DNA of 40,602 bases from an uncultured bacterium (GTDB taxonomy: Bacteria; Verrucomicrobiota; Kiritimatiellia; RFP12; UBA1067), in the NCBI GenBank assembly GCA_902761275.1, contig CACWJS010000015.1, positions 1 to 40,602 on the forward strand, given 5' to 3'. This document shows, piece after piece, positions 26,562-36,088 of the stretch (positions within the stretch are counted from its first letter, which is position 1; every line of letters starts with the position of its first letter). The position numbers and the translations under genes were made by a program. The notes beneath the pieces are model-generated. The model was not told the DNA's origin and did no database searches. It was given only the letters and a program-made list of their open reading frames with translations.

Positions 26562-29480
26562 ATGAATAAAATAGTGGCTGCAGTCGGAATGGCGACACTG
26601 TCTCTCGGAGTGCTTGCGGAAGACAACGTTGCCAAGTACATGTGGGACGGCAACGCCGGCAATCTGAACCTTGCCGATTCCGGAAACTGGTACCTTGACG
26701 GTACGCAGGACGGGGAAAAGCAGCGGGGACTGCCGAACTTGTCCGAAGATTCGGATTTCAAGAACCGTACGGACCGCGCAGTGCTGAAGGATCTGTCTCG
26801 TTTCGAGACGCGTAAGCTAGAGCTGGCGCAGTGGGGCGGCATTGCGCAGATCGACGTGACGAACGCCACGATGAAGGTCGTGAACAATCTGATGATCGGC
26901 TGCGGCGGCGGCAGCGCCGCCGTGAACATCTACGACGACGCGACAGTCGACGCGGGTTTCGTCGAGGTGGGCTTCTGGAACTCGCATCAAGACTGTTCGC
27001 TGAACGTGTACGGCGGCAGTCTCATCGCAAGCTCGAATGACTGGGCAGGCTCGATCATGATCGGCAAGCAGTCCGAAAATGAGAATTATCCTGTCAAGGG
27101 CGAGATGAACGTCTACGGCGGCACTGTCTTTGCAACCAATAGCATCAAGATAGGCTACGGCTACACGCTGAATCCATGCAGGGAGACGGCGAGTGTCCTC
27201 AACATCGAAGGCGGACGGACGACAGGCGTCTTGATGGAGCTCGGAGGCTTCCAGCCGACGGCGTCGGGATATGTCTCGGTCTCCTGCGGAGAGCTTGCTC
27301 TCTCGGGCGACGTGAACATCGCGTGCCAAGATAATACATGGTGCGAAGTGGATGTCTCGGGCGGTTTGCTCTCCGTGGGCGGGACGCTTCGCGTCGGCAA
27401 TGACGCAGAGGCGCTTCATGCCGCGATGACGGTCTCGGGCGGCGTAGTGGATGTCGGCACGCTTTCCATCGCGAGGCAGTGCGACGGCACAGTTAATCTT
27501 ACCGGAGGCTCCGTATCTGCCACGAAGATCGAGCAGAGCGAAAATGCACCGGAGAGTGCCGTCTCGCGAATATATGCAAACGGCGGAGAGATTGTGGCAA
27601 AGAGTGACAACGACAGCTTCATGACGCGTCTTGACGAAGTCTGTCTCGGCGCGTCCGGACTTGTAATCGACGACGGAGGATACACGGTCAAGGCCACCGA
27701 CACCTGCGCCTTCACCGGCATCGGCGGAATCACGAAGGAGGGAACCGGCACCCTCATGCTGGATGCTGCGTACAACGCACACGGCGTCATCAACGTCCTG
27801 TCGGGAACGCTCCGCCTGCCGGCGAATGCGACTGTTTACTGTGAAGGGGTCACTGTTGCGGAAAATGCGACTCTGAACACCAATAACGCGACAGTGGTAA
27901 CAGTTACGAAAAAGGTCGTTTCGTCCGTCTGGACAGGAGCTGCGGGCGACGGTGATGTCTCTAACCCCGCGAACTGGCGTTCGGCTGTTGCCTTCTTCGA
28001 CGAAGACGGAAACGAGATCGCCGAGATAGCGGAGACCTATGACGGTGTTGCCCCTGCAGAGGACACGCCGGTCAGGGTTCCCGCTGGATTGGATCTTGGC
28101 GGTCTCGTCACGGGAGAAGTGTCGTATGTCGTCGATTCGGATATCTCCCTCGTCGCGGGATTTGACGCCACCTACGAGAACTACGCCGCAGGCCGCCTTG
28201 TCGCGACGGAGAACTTGAAGATACTGAACAACCTGAATGGACTCCTGAAGTCTGCCGTCGCATGGTACGATCCGAGCGATGTCGCGACACTCACGGTCGG
28301 TGATGACGGATTCGTGAAGACTGTTGCGAACAAGGGCTACCTCGGCTCGAAGATGAACGCCCAGGCCCGCGAGCAGAACGGCTCCGCTGTCATTGCGGCG
28401 GACGAGTTCAAGCAGAACGGACTCAACATCCTCGTCTTCACGAACAATGTCGGCTACACGTCCGCGGAGAAGCTTGGCACCATAACGAACGATCAGCCGC
28501 GCGCGCTCTTCGTCGTTTCCGCGCGCCAGGTAATCGGCGACTTCGCAATAGACTACGAATCATTCCCAGAAGGTGAAAAGAACATGAAGGTCGAGGTCAT
28601 GGGAATCGAAATCGCTGACACGAGCCATAATACAGACCAGAACCAGCTGGGCGTTTGCGGAATCGACCAGGTCGGCTGGGGCAACAGGATGAAGATACAT
28701 GTCCCGAAGGATGGAAGCGACGAGCAGCAGCAAGCTGAAGCGAGCTTTGGCTCCGCGCCATACGGACGAGCTGTTGTCCTTGCGATGAACGCGAAGGCGA
28801 CTTCCGTTTCCAGTGCGCAGAGATATTGGTCCGACGACGGGCAGAGCTTTGTTCGTGATACTAACTCTGCCGAATACAAGAAGCTCTTCGGCGGCGAGAA
28901 CATGAGCGTCGACTACGGATGGCGTGCGGAGTGGAGCTGCAGGTCCAGAGGTCGTCTCGGCGAAGCGCTTGCGTTCACCCGCGACCTTGGCAGCGATGCG
29001 GCGGTGGCGGTCGAGTCGTATCTTGCGGCGAAGTGGCTCGGCGATGAATCCGCGGCAGTTGCCATCGGCAAGACATCCCTGGACGGCCTTGTCCTTGAGA
29101 ACTCTGAGGTTGACTTTGACGGAGCTGCCGTCGAGATCGGCACGCTGTCCGGCTCCGGGTCAATCGTCAACGCGTCCTCTCTTGATGTAGATGCCGTCTC
29201 ATTCGATCTCGATCCGGACGGCGAGTTGCCGTGCATCACGTTGTCGGTGTCGCTCGACCTTTCCGAAGCGAGTATTGTTGTTTCGCCTGATGTTCTGTCC
29301 TTGGTGGGTGAAGCCAACGCTCCCGTTGCGCTGCTCGAGACGACAGGCAGCCTTGCCATCGGGCGGCGCCGCCGCTTCACGGCTGGAAACAGGCGGTATG
29401 TAGTTTTCGCCGAAACCAAGGATGGTGTATCCAGGCTCATGGCCGGTAGGGGCGCCGGATTTGCGGTCATCGTGAGATAG
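26562..29480 (+). CDS. Secreted beta-helix-like protein with PATR repeat and LamG-like domain
   Basis: The 972-aa protein has a signal peptide (1-19). Residues 20-430 are glycine-rich, repetitive beta-strand units (SAAVNIYDDATVDAGFVEVG; NVYGGSLIAS; NVYGGTVFATNSIKIG) ending in a PATR repeat (GITKEGTGTLML...VLSGTLRLP, near 389-423). About 565-830 resembles LamG-like domains of planctomycetes and relatives (SAVAWYDPSDVATLT; GRLGEALAFTRDLGSDAAVA; ESYLAAKWLGD). No catalytic motif and no outer-membrane barrel is visible. Its place in the xylan regulon suggests a surface binding or adhesion role on plant fibre, which is an inference. Confidence 0.75.
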   Translation: MNKIVAAVGMATLSLGVLAEDNVAKYMWDGNAGNLNLADSGNWYLDGTQDGEKQRGLPNLSEDSDFKNRTDRAVLKDLSRFETRKLELAQWGGIAQIDVTNATMKVVNNLMIGCGGGSAAVNIYDDATVDAGFVEVGFWNSHQDCSLNVYGGSLIASSNDWAGSIMIGKQSENENYPVKGEMNVYGGTVFATNSIKIGYGYTLNPCRETASVLNIEGGRTTGVLMELGGFQPTASGYVSVSCGELALSGDVNIACQDNTWCEVDVSGGLLSVGGTLRVGNDAEALHAAMTVSGGVVDVGTLSIARQCDGTVNLTGGSVSATKIEQSENAPESAVSRIYANGGEIVAKSDNDSFMTRLDEVCLGASGLVIDDGGYTVKATDTCAFTGIGGITKEGTGTLMLDAAYNAHGVINVLSGTLRLPANATVYCEGVTVAENATLNTNNATVVTVTKKVVSSVWTGAAGDGDVSNPANWRSAVAFFDEDGNEIAEIAETYDGVAPAEDTPVRVPAGLDLGGLVTGEVSYVVDSDISLVAGFDATYENYAAGRLVATENLKILNNLNGLLKSAVAWYDPSDVATLTVGDDGFVKTVANKGYLGSKMNAQAREQNGSAVIAADEFKQNGLNILVFTNNVGYTSAEKLGTITNDQPRALFVVSARQVIGDFAIDYESFPEGEKNMKVEVMGIEIADTSHNTDQNQLGVCGIDQVGWGNRMKIHVPKDGSDEQQQAEASFGSAPYGRAVVLAMNAKATSVSSAQRYWSDDGQSFVRDTNSAEYKKLFGGENMSVDYGWRAEWSCRSRGRLGEALAFTRDLGSDAAVAVESYLAAKWLGDESAAVAIGKTSLDGLVLENSEVDFDGAAVEIGTLSGSGSIVNASSLDVDAVSFDLDPDGELPCITLSVSLDLSEASIVVSPDVLSLVGEANAPVALLETTGSLAIGRRRRFTAGNRRYVVFAETKDGVSRLMAGRGAGFAVIVR

Positions 29481-29514
29481 TGTGAAGTCAATGCTAATGG
29501 AGCTGCCTTCGACT

Positions 29515-29545
29515 GCGCCGTATGCCATCCTTCGGCATGCGGCGC
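29515..29545 (+). terminator. Hairpin after the 972-aa protein gene
   Basis: GCGCCGTATGCC and GGCATGCGGCGC form a 12-bp stem with one G-T pair and a 7-nt loop. No U-tract follows; the next operator begins immediately after it, the same arrangement as after the GH51 gene. Confidence 0.6.
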
Positions 29546-29591
29546 ATCATCCTTATAGGTGATGGCGCAATTATGGAGACTATGACAGAAT
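29546..29591 (+). promoter_or_regulatory. Regulon operator and weak -10 of the GH5 gene
   Basis: ATCATCC-TTAT-AGGTGAT (29546-29563), 22 bp, then TGA-CAGAAT (29586-29591). The -10 is weak but has the TGN extension. The ATG at 29599 is seven bases on. Confidence 0.8.
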
Positions 29592-29598
29592 GTTGCAC

Positions 29599-30762
29599 AT
29601 GAAAAGCAAAATAGCCGTAGTACTTTCTTTCGGCGCGCTCGTCTGCGCGATGCGGCTTTTTGCGGCTGCGCCGTTCTCGCGCAGCGCGACGGAGTTCGTA
29701 AAGTCGATAGACCTCGGCATAAACATCGGCAACACGCTGGACTGCCCGAGCGGTAACGAGACGGAGTGGGGCAACCGCCCGGTGACCCGAAGCCTCCTGC
29801 GGCTGTACAAGTCGAAGGGCATAAACGCCGTCCGCCTGCCGGTGACGTGGCGGCGTCAGTTCGACAGGGACGATCCGAAGCACGAGATACGCCCGGTGTT
29901 CCTCGACCGCGTGCAGGAAGTAGTCGACATGTGCATCGCGGAAGGCTTCGTCACGATTCTCGACATCCACCACGACGGAGGAAGCGAAGGCTGGCCCGAG
30001 GAGTGGCTGACGATCGACGGCGTAAACGAAGACCGCGCCAACCAGGTGCTTGCGGACCTGTGGCGGCAGATCGCGACGCGGTTCAGGAACTACGGCGAGA
30101 AGCTCGTTTTCGAGGGGTTTAACGAAATCCGCAAGGCGAAGAGCCATCCAGGGCCGGACGGAGGCGAGGAGGGGAAGGACGACTGGGGCGGCAAGCCTCT
30201 CTACTGCAAGACGGTCAACCGCTATGCGAAGACGTTCTACGACACGGTGCGCGCGACGGGCGGCAACAACGCAAAGCGCTACCTCGTCATCCCGACATAC
30301 GCAGCGACGGGACACGAGCCGTCGTGCCTTGCGTGGGAGCATCCGAATCCGTCCGACAACCACGTGATGGTCGATCTTCATATATACGAACCCGGGTGGT
30401 TCTGCCTCTGGGGAGACAGCGCTGAATACAAGCGCGAGGAGTTCCAGAAACGACTGGCGGAAGTCTTCGAGCAGCACAAGCGCATATTCATCGACAAGGG
30501 CGTTCCGATTGTCTGCGGCGAGGTTAACGCCGAGCGGCGGTACCACGGCGGCGACAAGTCGAAGCCCAACGACGAAGACCGCGTGAAGTGGGCGAAGCAC
30601 TTTGGATACGTCGCGCGCCGCTTTGGGTGTCCGTGCTTCATCTGGGAGCCGGGCGGCTACGAGGGAATGGGCCTCATCGACCGCGCAAAGATAGAGTGGT
30701 CCCATCCAGAGATAATCGACGCCTTCAACGTCGGTCGCAAGGCCGCTGACAAAAAGCGGTAG
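29599..30762 (+). CDS. Secreted GH5 endo-glycanase
   Basis: The 387-aa protein has a signal peptide (1-23) and one GH5 TIM barrel. Motifs are LGINIGNTLDCP (39-50), NAVRLPVTW (76-84), ILDIHHDGG (120-128), the acid/base glutamate in FEGFNEIRK (E176), HIYEPGWFCLWG and the nucleophile in IVCGEVNAE (E308). GH5 enzymes of this type are endoglucanases, xylanases or xyloglucanases; the context favours a hemicellulose substrate. It is a close paralogue of the GH5 domain of the 1400-aa protein. ATG 29599 is preferred over 29590, which overlaps the -10. Confidence 0.92.
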   Translation: MKSKIAVVLSFGALVCAMRLFAAAPFSRSATEFVKSIDLGINIGNTLDCPSGNETEWGNRPVTRSLLRLYKSKGINAVRLPVTWRRQFDRDDPKHEIRPVFLDRVQEVVDMCIAEGFVTILDIHHDGGSEGWPEEWLTIDGVNEDRANQVLADLWRQIATRFRNYGEKLVFEGFNEIRKAKSHPGPDGGEEGKDDWGGKPLYCKTVNRYAKTFYDTVRATGGNNAKRYLVIPTYAATGHEPSCLAWEHPNPSDNHVMVDLHIYEPGWFCLWGDSAEYKREEFQKRLAEVFEQHKRIFIDKGVPIVCGEVNAERRYHGGDKSKPNDEDRVKWAKHFGYVARRFGCPCFIWEPGGYEGMGLIDRAKIEWSHPEIIDAFNVGRKAADKKR

Positions 30763-30771
30763 ATTCGCGGG

Positions 30772-30996
30772 ATGCGATGGTGCGGCGCATTCGCGGAGAC
30801 CATCGGACGCTACACGTACGTGACGGCGGAGGTGGTCGACGCGAAGGGCACGGTGTGTCCGTACGCCGACCGCGACGTAGACTTCGGCGAGAAGGCCGTC
30901 GCGACGTGCTCGGGCGACCTTTCCGACAACGTCGTCGCGACTTCGCGCGTCAGGCGCACCTGGATGGGCCGCGCGCTCGGCATTCTGCGCCGCTGA
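30772..30996 (+). pseudogene. GH2 C-terminal remnant
   Basis: A 74-codon frame reads GRYTYVTAEVVDAKGTVCPY, then ADRDVDF and VRRTWMGRALGILRR. This is typical of the C-terminal immunoglobulin-like domain of family 2 glycosidases. No catalytic barrel, promoter or ribosome site is present. The rest of the stretch up to the next operator at 31134 shows nothing that I can identify. Confidence 0.65.
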
Positions 30997-31133
30997 GGGG
31001 CCGGCACTGAGAAACCGCGTCCATCTGGGCTTCTTGGCCCTGTTTGCCTGCTTCTCCGCCCCTGACAAGGGATATTTTTGGCGTTTGGCATCATTTTCGA
31101 TGCGGATATACGGGAAGAAGGGATTTGCCAATT

Positions 31134-31179
31134 GTGACCCTTTTGGGTGATGGATGCTTTGCCGTGGTTTTGCTATACT
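31134..31179 (+). promoter_or_regulatory. Regulon operator and -10 of the symporter-ara operon
   Basis: GTGACCC-TTTT-GGGTGAT (31134-31151), 22 bp, then TGC-TATACT (31174-31179). A leader of about 25 nt with AAAGGAA precedes ATG 31211. It places arabinose uptake and catabolism under the same control as the secreted xylanolytic enzymes. Confidence 0.85.
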
Positions 31180-31210
31180 TCTCCACAAACAAGGGAAAGG
31201 AACGTAGAAG

Positions 31211-32953
31211 ATGCTGACGTGGATTGACTGGCTTATGATACTTGGCTATTTCGGCGTGCTGGCCGGAGTGGTCGTCTTCTCGCTGAGGCGCAACAAGATA
31301 GAGTCGGGCGAGGATCTCTTTCTTGGCGGGCGTTCCGTAGGATGGCTCGCGATAGGCGCGTCGATCTTCGCGGCGAACATCGGCTCGGAACACCTGATCG
31401 GGCTCGCGGGTTCCGGCGCGGTCGCAGGGCTTTCGCAGTCGCACTGGGAGTTCCACGCTTGGGTGCTCGTAATGATGAGCTGGGTGTTCCTGCCGTTCTA
31501 CTACAATTCAGGCGTGTCGACCATGCCCGAGTTTCTTGAACGACGCTTTGGCGCGAAGGCCAGGTGGATTCTCTCCCTTGTCTCGCTTGCTGCGTATGTT
31601 CTTACGAAGATTTCTGTTACCGTATTCGCAGGCGCGCTCTTCTTTGAAGTGATGATGCCCGAGGTGCAGCTCACGATTGGCGGAACGGTCATTTCCTCGT
31701 TCTGGATCGGTGCTGTTGCGACAGTCGTGCTCGCCGGTGTCTATTCGTCCATCGGCGGACTTTCCGCAGTCGTCTACACCGACCTTGTCCAGACTGGAAT
31801 CATCCTCTTGGGCACTTTGTCCGTGACCGGCTTCGCGCTTTACCACCTCGGACACTCTGGCGCAGTGCTTCCCGACGGGCAGACGGCGCAGGGCATCTGC
31901 GACGGGTGGCAGGTCCTCAAGGCGACGATCAAGTCGACTGGCAATGTTGAGCAGTTTGGTCTCTGGCACTCGCTCTCGCACAAGGCGTTCCCGTGGCTCG
32001 GCGTCGTAGTCGCCTCGGCGACAATCGGCGTCTGGTACTGGTGCACTGACCAGTTCATCATCCAGCGCACGCTCGCGGCGAAGAACATGACGAACGCCCG
32101 CCGCGGCGCCATCTGGGGCGGCTTTTTGAAGCTTGCGCCTGTGTTCCTCTTCCTCGTTCCCGGCATGCTCGGCTTCGCGCTCCACCACAACCACGTCGTC
32201 ATCAATGGCGCGGCTTTTGCCATCCCGCTTAAAGAGGGTGGTGTGCTGAACGGCGACACCGTGTTCCCGACGCTCGTGCAGACTCTTCTCCCAGTTGGCT
32301 TCCGCGGGCTTGTCGTCGCGGGAATGATTGCGGCGCTTATGAGCTCGCTCGCGTCGCTCTTCAATTCCGTCTCGACGCTGTTTACGGTTGACGTATACCA
32401 GAAGCTTAAGCCAGAGACTTCGCAGAAGAAGCTCGTCGTCATCGGGCGCACCACGACCATCGTCATGACGGCTCTCGGACTTCTGTGGCTCCCGATTATG
32501 AAGGCGATCTCCGGTGGCGGGCTCTACCAGTACATCCAGTCGGTGCAGGCGTTCCTCGCGCCGCCTATTGTCGCCGTGTTCCTCACGGGGCTTCTCTGGA
32601 AGCGCATGAATTTGCGCGGCGCGTGCTGGGGTCTCGGGCTCGGCTTTGTCCTTGGCATGGCGAAGCTTGCCGCAAACGCGATCTGGGGCTCGCCTACGGA
32701 AGCCGCGTTCATCCAGGACTTCTACTTCTCGGGAATCCTGCTCGTCACGTCGTTTATCATCGTCATCGTCGCGTCGCTCACCGCGCCTGCGCCAGATTAC
32801 GAACATCTCAACGGCCTCAACTTCAGTTGCCTCTCGCCCGAATACAAGAAGGCGAACCGTGAGAGCTGGAACTGGATCGACGTCGTGTCGTCCATCGTCG
32901 TCGTTGGCTGCGTGATCGCCGCCTATGCGTACTTCTGGACGTGGCTCAATTAA
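31211..32953 (+). CDS. Sodium:solute symporter (SGLT-like sugar transporter)
   Basis: The 580-aa membrane protein belongs to the SSS family: many hydrophobic helices, the N-terminal LFLGGRSVGWLAIGASIFAA and NIGSEHLIGLAGSGA typical of the sodium-binding core, and WCTDQFIIQRTLAAKN in the middle. The SGLT-like branch imports galactose, glucose, myo-inositol or arabinose with sodium. Because it is the first gene before the isomerase, kinase and AraD, I infer L-arabinose (or xylose) as substrate. With the GPH transporter broken, it is the only intact sugar importer in the window. The end is tightly followed by a repeat-rich 119-bp gap. Confidence 0.9.
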   Translation: MLTWIDWLMILGYFGVLAGVVVFSLRRNKIESGEDLFLGGRSVGWLAIGASIFAANIGSEHLIGLAGSGAVAGLSQSHWEFHAWVLVMMSWVFLPFYYNSGVSTMPEFLERRFGAKARWILSLVSLAAYVLTKISVTVFAGALFFEVMMPEVQLTIGGTVISSFWIGAVATVVLAGVYSSIGGLSAVVYTDLVQTGIILLGTLSVTGFALYHLGHSGAVLPDGQTAQGICDGWQVLKATIKSTGNVEQFGLWHSLSHKAFPWLGVVVASATIGVWYWCTDQFIIQRTLAAKNMTNARRGAIWGGFLKLAPVFLFLVPGMLGFALHHNHVVINGAAFAIPLKEGGVLNGDTVFPTLVQTLLPVGFRGLVVAGMIAALMSSLASLFNSVSTLFTVDVYQKLKPETSQKKLVVIGRTTTIVMTALGLLWLPIMKAISGGGLYQYIQSVQAFLAPPIVAVFLTGLLWKRMNLRGACWGLGLGFVLGMAKLAANAIWGSPTEAAFIQDFYFSGILLVTSFIIVIVASLTAPAPDYEHLNGLNFSCLSPEYKKANRESWNWIDVVSSIVVVGCVIAAYAYFWTWLN

Positions 32954-32955
32954 AT

Positions 32956-33057
32956 AGTTGGAGAGAAGAGTTCGAGTTCGAGAAAGGAATAATAAATACC
33001 GCTCTCCAACTCAATACTCCAACTCCAACTCAAAATTTCAACTCTAACTCAACAACT
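32956..33057. repeat. Degenerate CTCCAA hexamer repeat with long inverted repeat
   Basis: AGTTGGAGAG (32956-32965) and CTCTCCAACT (33002-33011) are a perfect 10-bp inverted repeat; CTCCAA/CTCAA-type units continue to about 33057. In mRNA this could be a hairpin between symporter and isomerase. The same hexamer recurs at 38912-38941. Confidence 0.7.
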
Positions 33058-33072
33058 AAAAGGACCAACAAG

Positions 33073-34560
33073 ATGATCAATCAGCCCAAGGTCAAACTCG
33101 CCGTCGTTGGCGTCAGCCGCGACTGCTTCCCCGCCACTCTCACCAAAAAGCGCGTCGCCGCAGTGATGGCAGAAGCCAAGAAGGCAAAGCTCGCGAACGT
33201 CGTCGACTGCCCGGTCACGATCGAGAACGAGATCGACGCGATGAAGGCGCTCGAGTGGGCGCGCAAGGAAGGCGTCAACGCGTGCTGCATGTTCCTCGGC
33301 AACTTCGGCCCCGAGGGCCCGACCACCCTGTTCGTCCAGAAGTTCGGCGGCCCCGCGATGGTTCTTGCCGCGAAGGAGGAGAACCGGGCGGTCCTCAAGT
33401 CAGACCGCGGCGACGCCTTGTGCGGCGTCCTCAATTTCAGCTACAACGTCGGTCTTAGGCGTCTCAAGGTCTACATCCCCGAGTACCCGGTCGTCGACGC
33501 GAAGGGCGCAGTCAGGGAACTCAAGGACTTCACCGACATCGCCCGCGTCGTTCTCGGCATCAAGAACCTCAAAGTGTTCGGCTTTGGCCCCCGTCCCTAC
33601 GACTTCCTCGCGTGCAACGCGCCGATCCAGCCGCTCTTCGACCTCGGCGTGAACGTGCAGGAGAACTCCGAGCTCGACCTCTTCGAGCACTTCCACAAGA
33701 TGGCGTCGCGCAAGGGCGAGATCGACGCCATCGCGAAGGACATGCAGAAGGAGCTCGGGAAGAACTGCCCGTATCCGGACCTCCTGCCGCAGCTCGCGCA
33801 GTTCGAGCTCGCGCTCATGGACTGGTACGAAAAACAGCGCGGCGCGTCCGAGTTCGCCGTCTTCGCGAACAAGTGCTGGCCGGCGTTCCAGACGAGCTTC
33901 CACTTTGTCCCGTGCTACGTCAACTCCCGCCTAACCGGGCGCGGCATTCCCGTCGCGTGCGAGGTCGACCTCTACGGCGCGGTCTCCGAGTATATGGTCG
34001 AGTGCGCGACTGAAAAGCCGGCGACGCTCCTCGACATCAACAACTCCGTCCCGGACGACATCCTCCCCAGGGGCATCAAGCTCGCGGGCGCGGAGAAGCG
34101 CGATCTCTACATGGGCTTCCACTGCGGCAACACCTGCATGAGCTGTCTCAAGAACCCCGCCATGAAGTACCAGCTCATCATGAACCGCGGGCTCGAGGGC
34201 GGCGGCAAGCCCGTCATCTCTCGCGGCACGATGGAAGGGCAGATAAAGGCCGGCGCGGCGACGATGTTCCGCCTCCAGTCGAACAGCGACTCGAAGCTCG
34301 TCTCCTACATCGCCGAGGGTTCGTTCCTCGACGTGAATCCCTGCTCCTTCGGCTCGCTAGGCGTCGCGGCGATCCCGGGCTTCGCGCGGTTCTACCGCCA
34401 CGTCCTCATCCAGAAGCGCTTCCCGCACCACGGCGCGTACGGCTTCGACCATGCGGGCAAGGCGCTCTTCGAGGCGCTGAAGCTCCTTGGCGTCGACGAC
34501 ATCAACACGCCGAAGCCCGCGGGCGAGCTCTATCCGGGCGAGAATCCCTTCGCGGTCTAA
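33073..34560 (+). CDS. L-fucose/L-arabinose isomerase family protein (probable arabinose isomerase)
   Basis: The 495-aa protein resembles the fucose-isomerase-fold group (COG2407-like), seen in FLGNFGPEGPTTLFVQKFGG, the substrate-domain stretch FGFGPRPYDFLACNAPIQPL, PVACEVDLYGAVSEYM with likely metal-binding residues, and MGFHCGNTCMSCL. Family members convert aldoses to ketoses with Mn2+. The next genes are a ribulokinase-like kinase and AraD, so the most economical assignment is L-arabinose to L-ribulose. It is not the classical AraA family and L-fucose or another aldose cannot be excluded. ATG 33073 is chosen because AAAAGGA precedes it; the longer frame from 32941 runs through the repeat. 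Confidence 0.8.
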   Translation: MINQPKVKLAVVGVSRDCFPATLTKKRVAAVMAEAKKAKLANVVDCPVTIENEIDAMKALEWARKEGVNACCMFLGNFGPEGPTTLFVQKFGGPAMVLAAKEENRAVLKSDRGDALCGVLNFSYNVGLRRLKVYIPEYPVVDAKGAVRELKDFTDIARVVLGIKNLKVFGFGPRPYDFLACNAPIQPLFDLGVNVQENSELDLFEHFHKMASRKGEIDAIAKDMQKELGKNCPYPDLLPQLAQFELALMDWYEKQRGASEFAVFANKCWPAFQTSFHFVPCYVNSRLTGRGIPVACEVDLYGAVSEYMVECATEKPATLLDINNSVPDDILPRGIKLAGAEKRDLYMGFHCGNTCMSCLKNPAMKYQLIMNRGLEGGGKPVISRGTMEGQIKAGAATMFRLQSNSDSKLVSYIAEGSFLDVNPCSFGSLGVAAIPGFARFYRHVLIQKRFPHHGAYGFDHAGKALFEALKLLGVDDINTPKPAGELYPGENPFAV

Positions 34561-34564
34561 GACC

Positions 34565-36088
34565 ATGAAGGACTTTATCTCCGCAGGCAAGGCCGTGATG
34601 GGCATCGAGTTCGGCTCGACGCGCATCAAGGCGGTGTTGATAGGCGACGACTTCAAGGTCATCGCGCAGGGCGCGCACGACTGGGAGAACAAGCTCGTCG
34701 ACGGCGTCTGGAGCTATTCGCTCGAAGACATCGAGTCGGGCGTTCGCGACGCGTACGCAAAGTGCGCGGCGGACGTTGAAGCGAAGTACGGCGCGAAGCT
34801 CGAGCGCCTTGCCGCGCTCGGCATCTCCGGCATGATGCATGGCTACCTTCCGTTCGACGATGGTGGGAATCTACTCGTGCCGTTCCGCACCTGGCGCAAC
34901 GTGATGACGGCCGAGGCCGCTGCGGAGCTTTCGAAGCTCTTTAGCTTCAACGTTCCGCAGCGCTGGTCTATTGCGCACTACTACCAGGCGATCCTTAAGA
35001 AGGAGCCGCACATAGGCGCGGTGCGCTGGCTTACGACGCTTGCTGGCTATGTCCACTACCGGCTCGCCGGCGAGAACGTCATGGGCGTCGGCGAGGCGAG
35101 CGGAATGTTCCCGATCGACCCTGCGATCGGCGACTACAATGAGCGGATGCTAGCGGCGTTTGACGCGAAGGTCGGCGGCTCGCTAAAGGAGAAGCTCCCT
35201 CGGGTGCTTAAGGCAGGCGAGAAGGCAGGCGTCCTTACCGAGCGCGGCGCGAAGTGGCTCGACCCTACGGGCACCCTCAAGCCGGGTGCCGTGATGGCGC
35301 CGCCCGAAGGCGACGCGGGAACGGGAATGGTGGCCACCAACGCCGTTGCGCAGAAGACTGGCAACGTGTCTGCCGGAACTTCCATCTTCGCAATGGTCGT
35401 TTTGGACAGCCCGATGAAAGGGTACTACCCCGAGATCGACGTCGTCACGACGCCTTCGGGCAGCGAAGTCGCGCTTGTGCATTGCAACAACTGCACGAAC
35501 GAGATAAACGCGTGGGCGCCGCTTCTCGGCGGAGACTACGAAAAGCTCTTCCTCGAGTCGCAGAAGGGCGACAAGGACTGCGGCGGTGTCGTGGTTGTGC
35601 CGTTCCTCTCTGGCGAACCGGTTGCTGGAGTCGAAGACGCCATGCTCAAGGTCGTTCGCAAGCCAGAGAGCCGCTTCACGCTCGCCAACTTCTTCCGTGC
35701 GCAGATCTACTCGGCGTTCGTCTCGCTTAAAATCGGCATGGATATCCTCGCGCGGGAGGGTGTGACGATCGACTCCCTCATGGGTCATGGCGGAATATTC
35801 AAGACGAAGGGCGTCGCCCAGCAGTATCTTGCCGATGCGCTCAAGACGCCAGTCGCCTGCATGTCCACTGCGACAGAAGGCGGACCGTGGGGGATGGCCA
35901 TCCTCGCTGCGTACGCCGCGAGGAGTTCAAAGTCTGAAGTTGAAAGTGGAAAGCGCGAGACGCTTGAAGACTTCCTGTCTCGTGAAGTTTTCAAAGACGC
36001 TGAGAGCGAAACTCTCGTTCCGACGGAGGAAGGCATGGCCGGCTTTGACCGCTATGTCTCGAACTTCAAGGAGGCCATAAATGCTTGA
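34565..36088 (+). CDS. araB: FGGY-family sugar kinase, probable L-ribulokinase
   Basis: The 507-aa FGGY kinase has the N-terminal phosphate motif VMGIEFGSTRIKAVL (11-25), GISGMMHGYLPF, VPFLSGEPVAG and the C-terminal GHGGIFKTKGVAQQYLADAL and STATEGGPWGMAILAAY. It should phosphorylate L-ribulose at O-5. The assignment rests on its place between isomerase and AraD; xylulokinase is the alternative. It starts 4 bp after the isomerase stop and overlaps AraD by 8 bp. Near the C-terminus a 28-bp heptamer run (35925-35952) adds SSKSEVESGK, a stretch not expected in the family. Its first 80 codons are duplicated in the chimera at 3794. Confidence 0.85.
   Translation: MKDFISAGKAVMGIEFGSTRIKAVLIGDDFKVIAQGAHDWENKLVDGVWSYSLEDIESGVRDAYAKCAADVEAKYGAKLERLAALGISGMMHGYLPFDDGGNLLVPFRTWRNVMTAEAAAELSKLFSFNVPQRWSIAHYYQAILKKEPHIGAVRWLTTLAGYVHYRLAGENVMGVGEASGMFPIDPAIGDYNERMLAAFDAKVGGSLKEKLPRVLKAGEKAGVLTERGAKWLDPTGTLKPGAVMAPPEGDAGTGMVATNAVAQKTGNVSAGTSIFAMVVLDSPMKGYYPEIDVVTTPSGSEVALVHCNNCTNEINAWAPLLGGDYEKLFLESQKGDKDCGGVVVVPFLSGEPVAGVEDAMLKVVRKPESRFTLANFFRAQIYSAFVSLKIGMDILAREGVTIDSLMGHGGIFKTKGVAQQYLADALKTPVACMSTATEGGPWGMAILAAYAARSSKSEVESGKRETLEDFLSREVFKDAESETLVPTEEGMAGFDRYVSNFKEAINA
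35925..35952 (+). repeat. Heptamer repeat inside the ribulokinase gene
   Basis: Four adjacent heptamers: GTTCAAA, GTCTGAA, GTTGAAA, GTGGAAA. It has the same total length (28 bp) as the run in GH97, and again the frame stays open. Confidence 0.75.
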
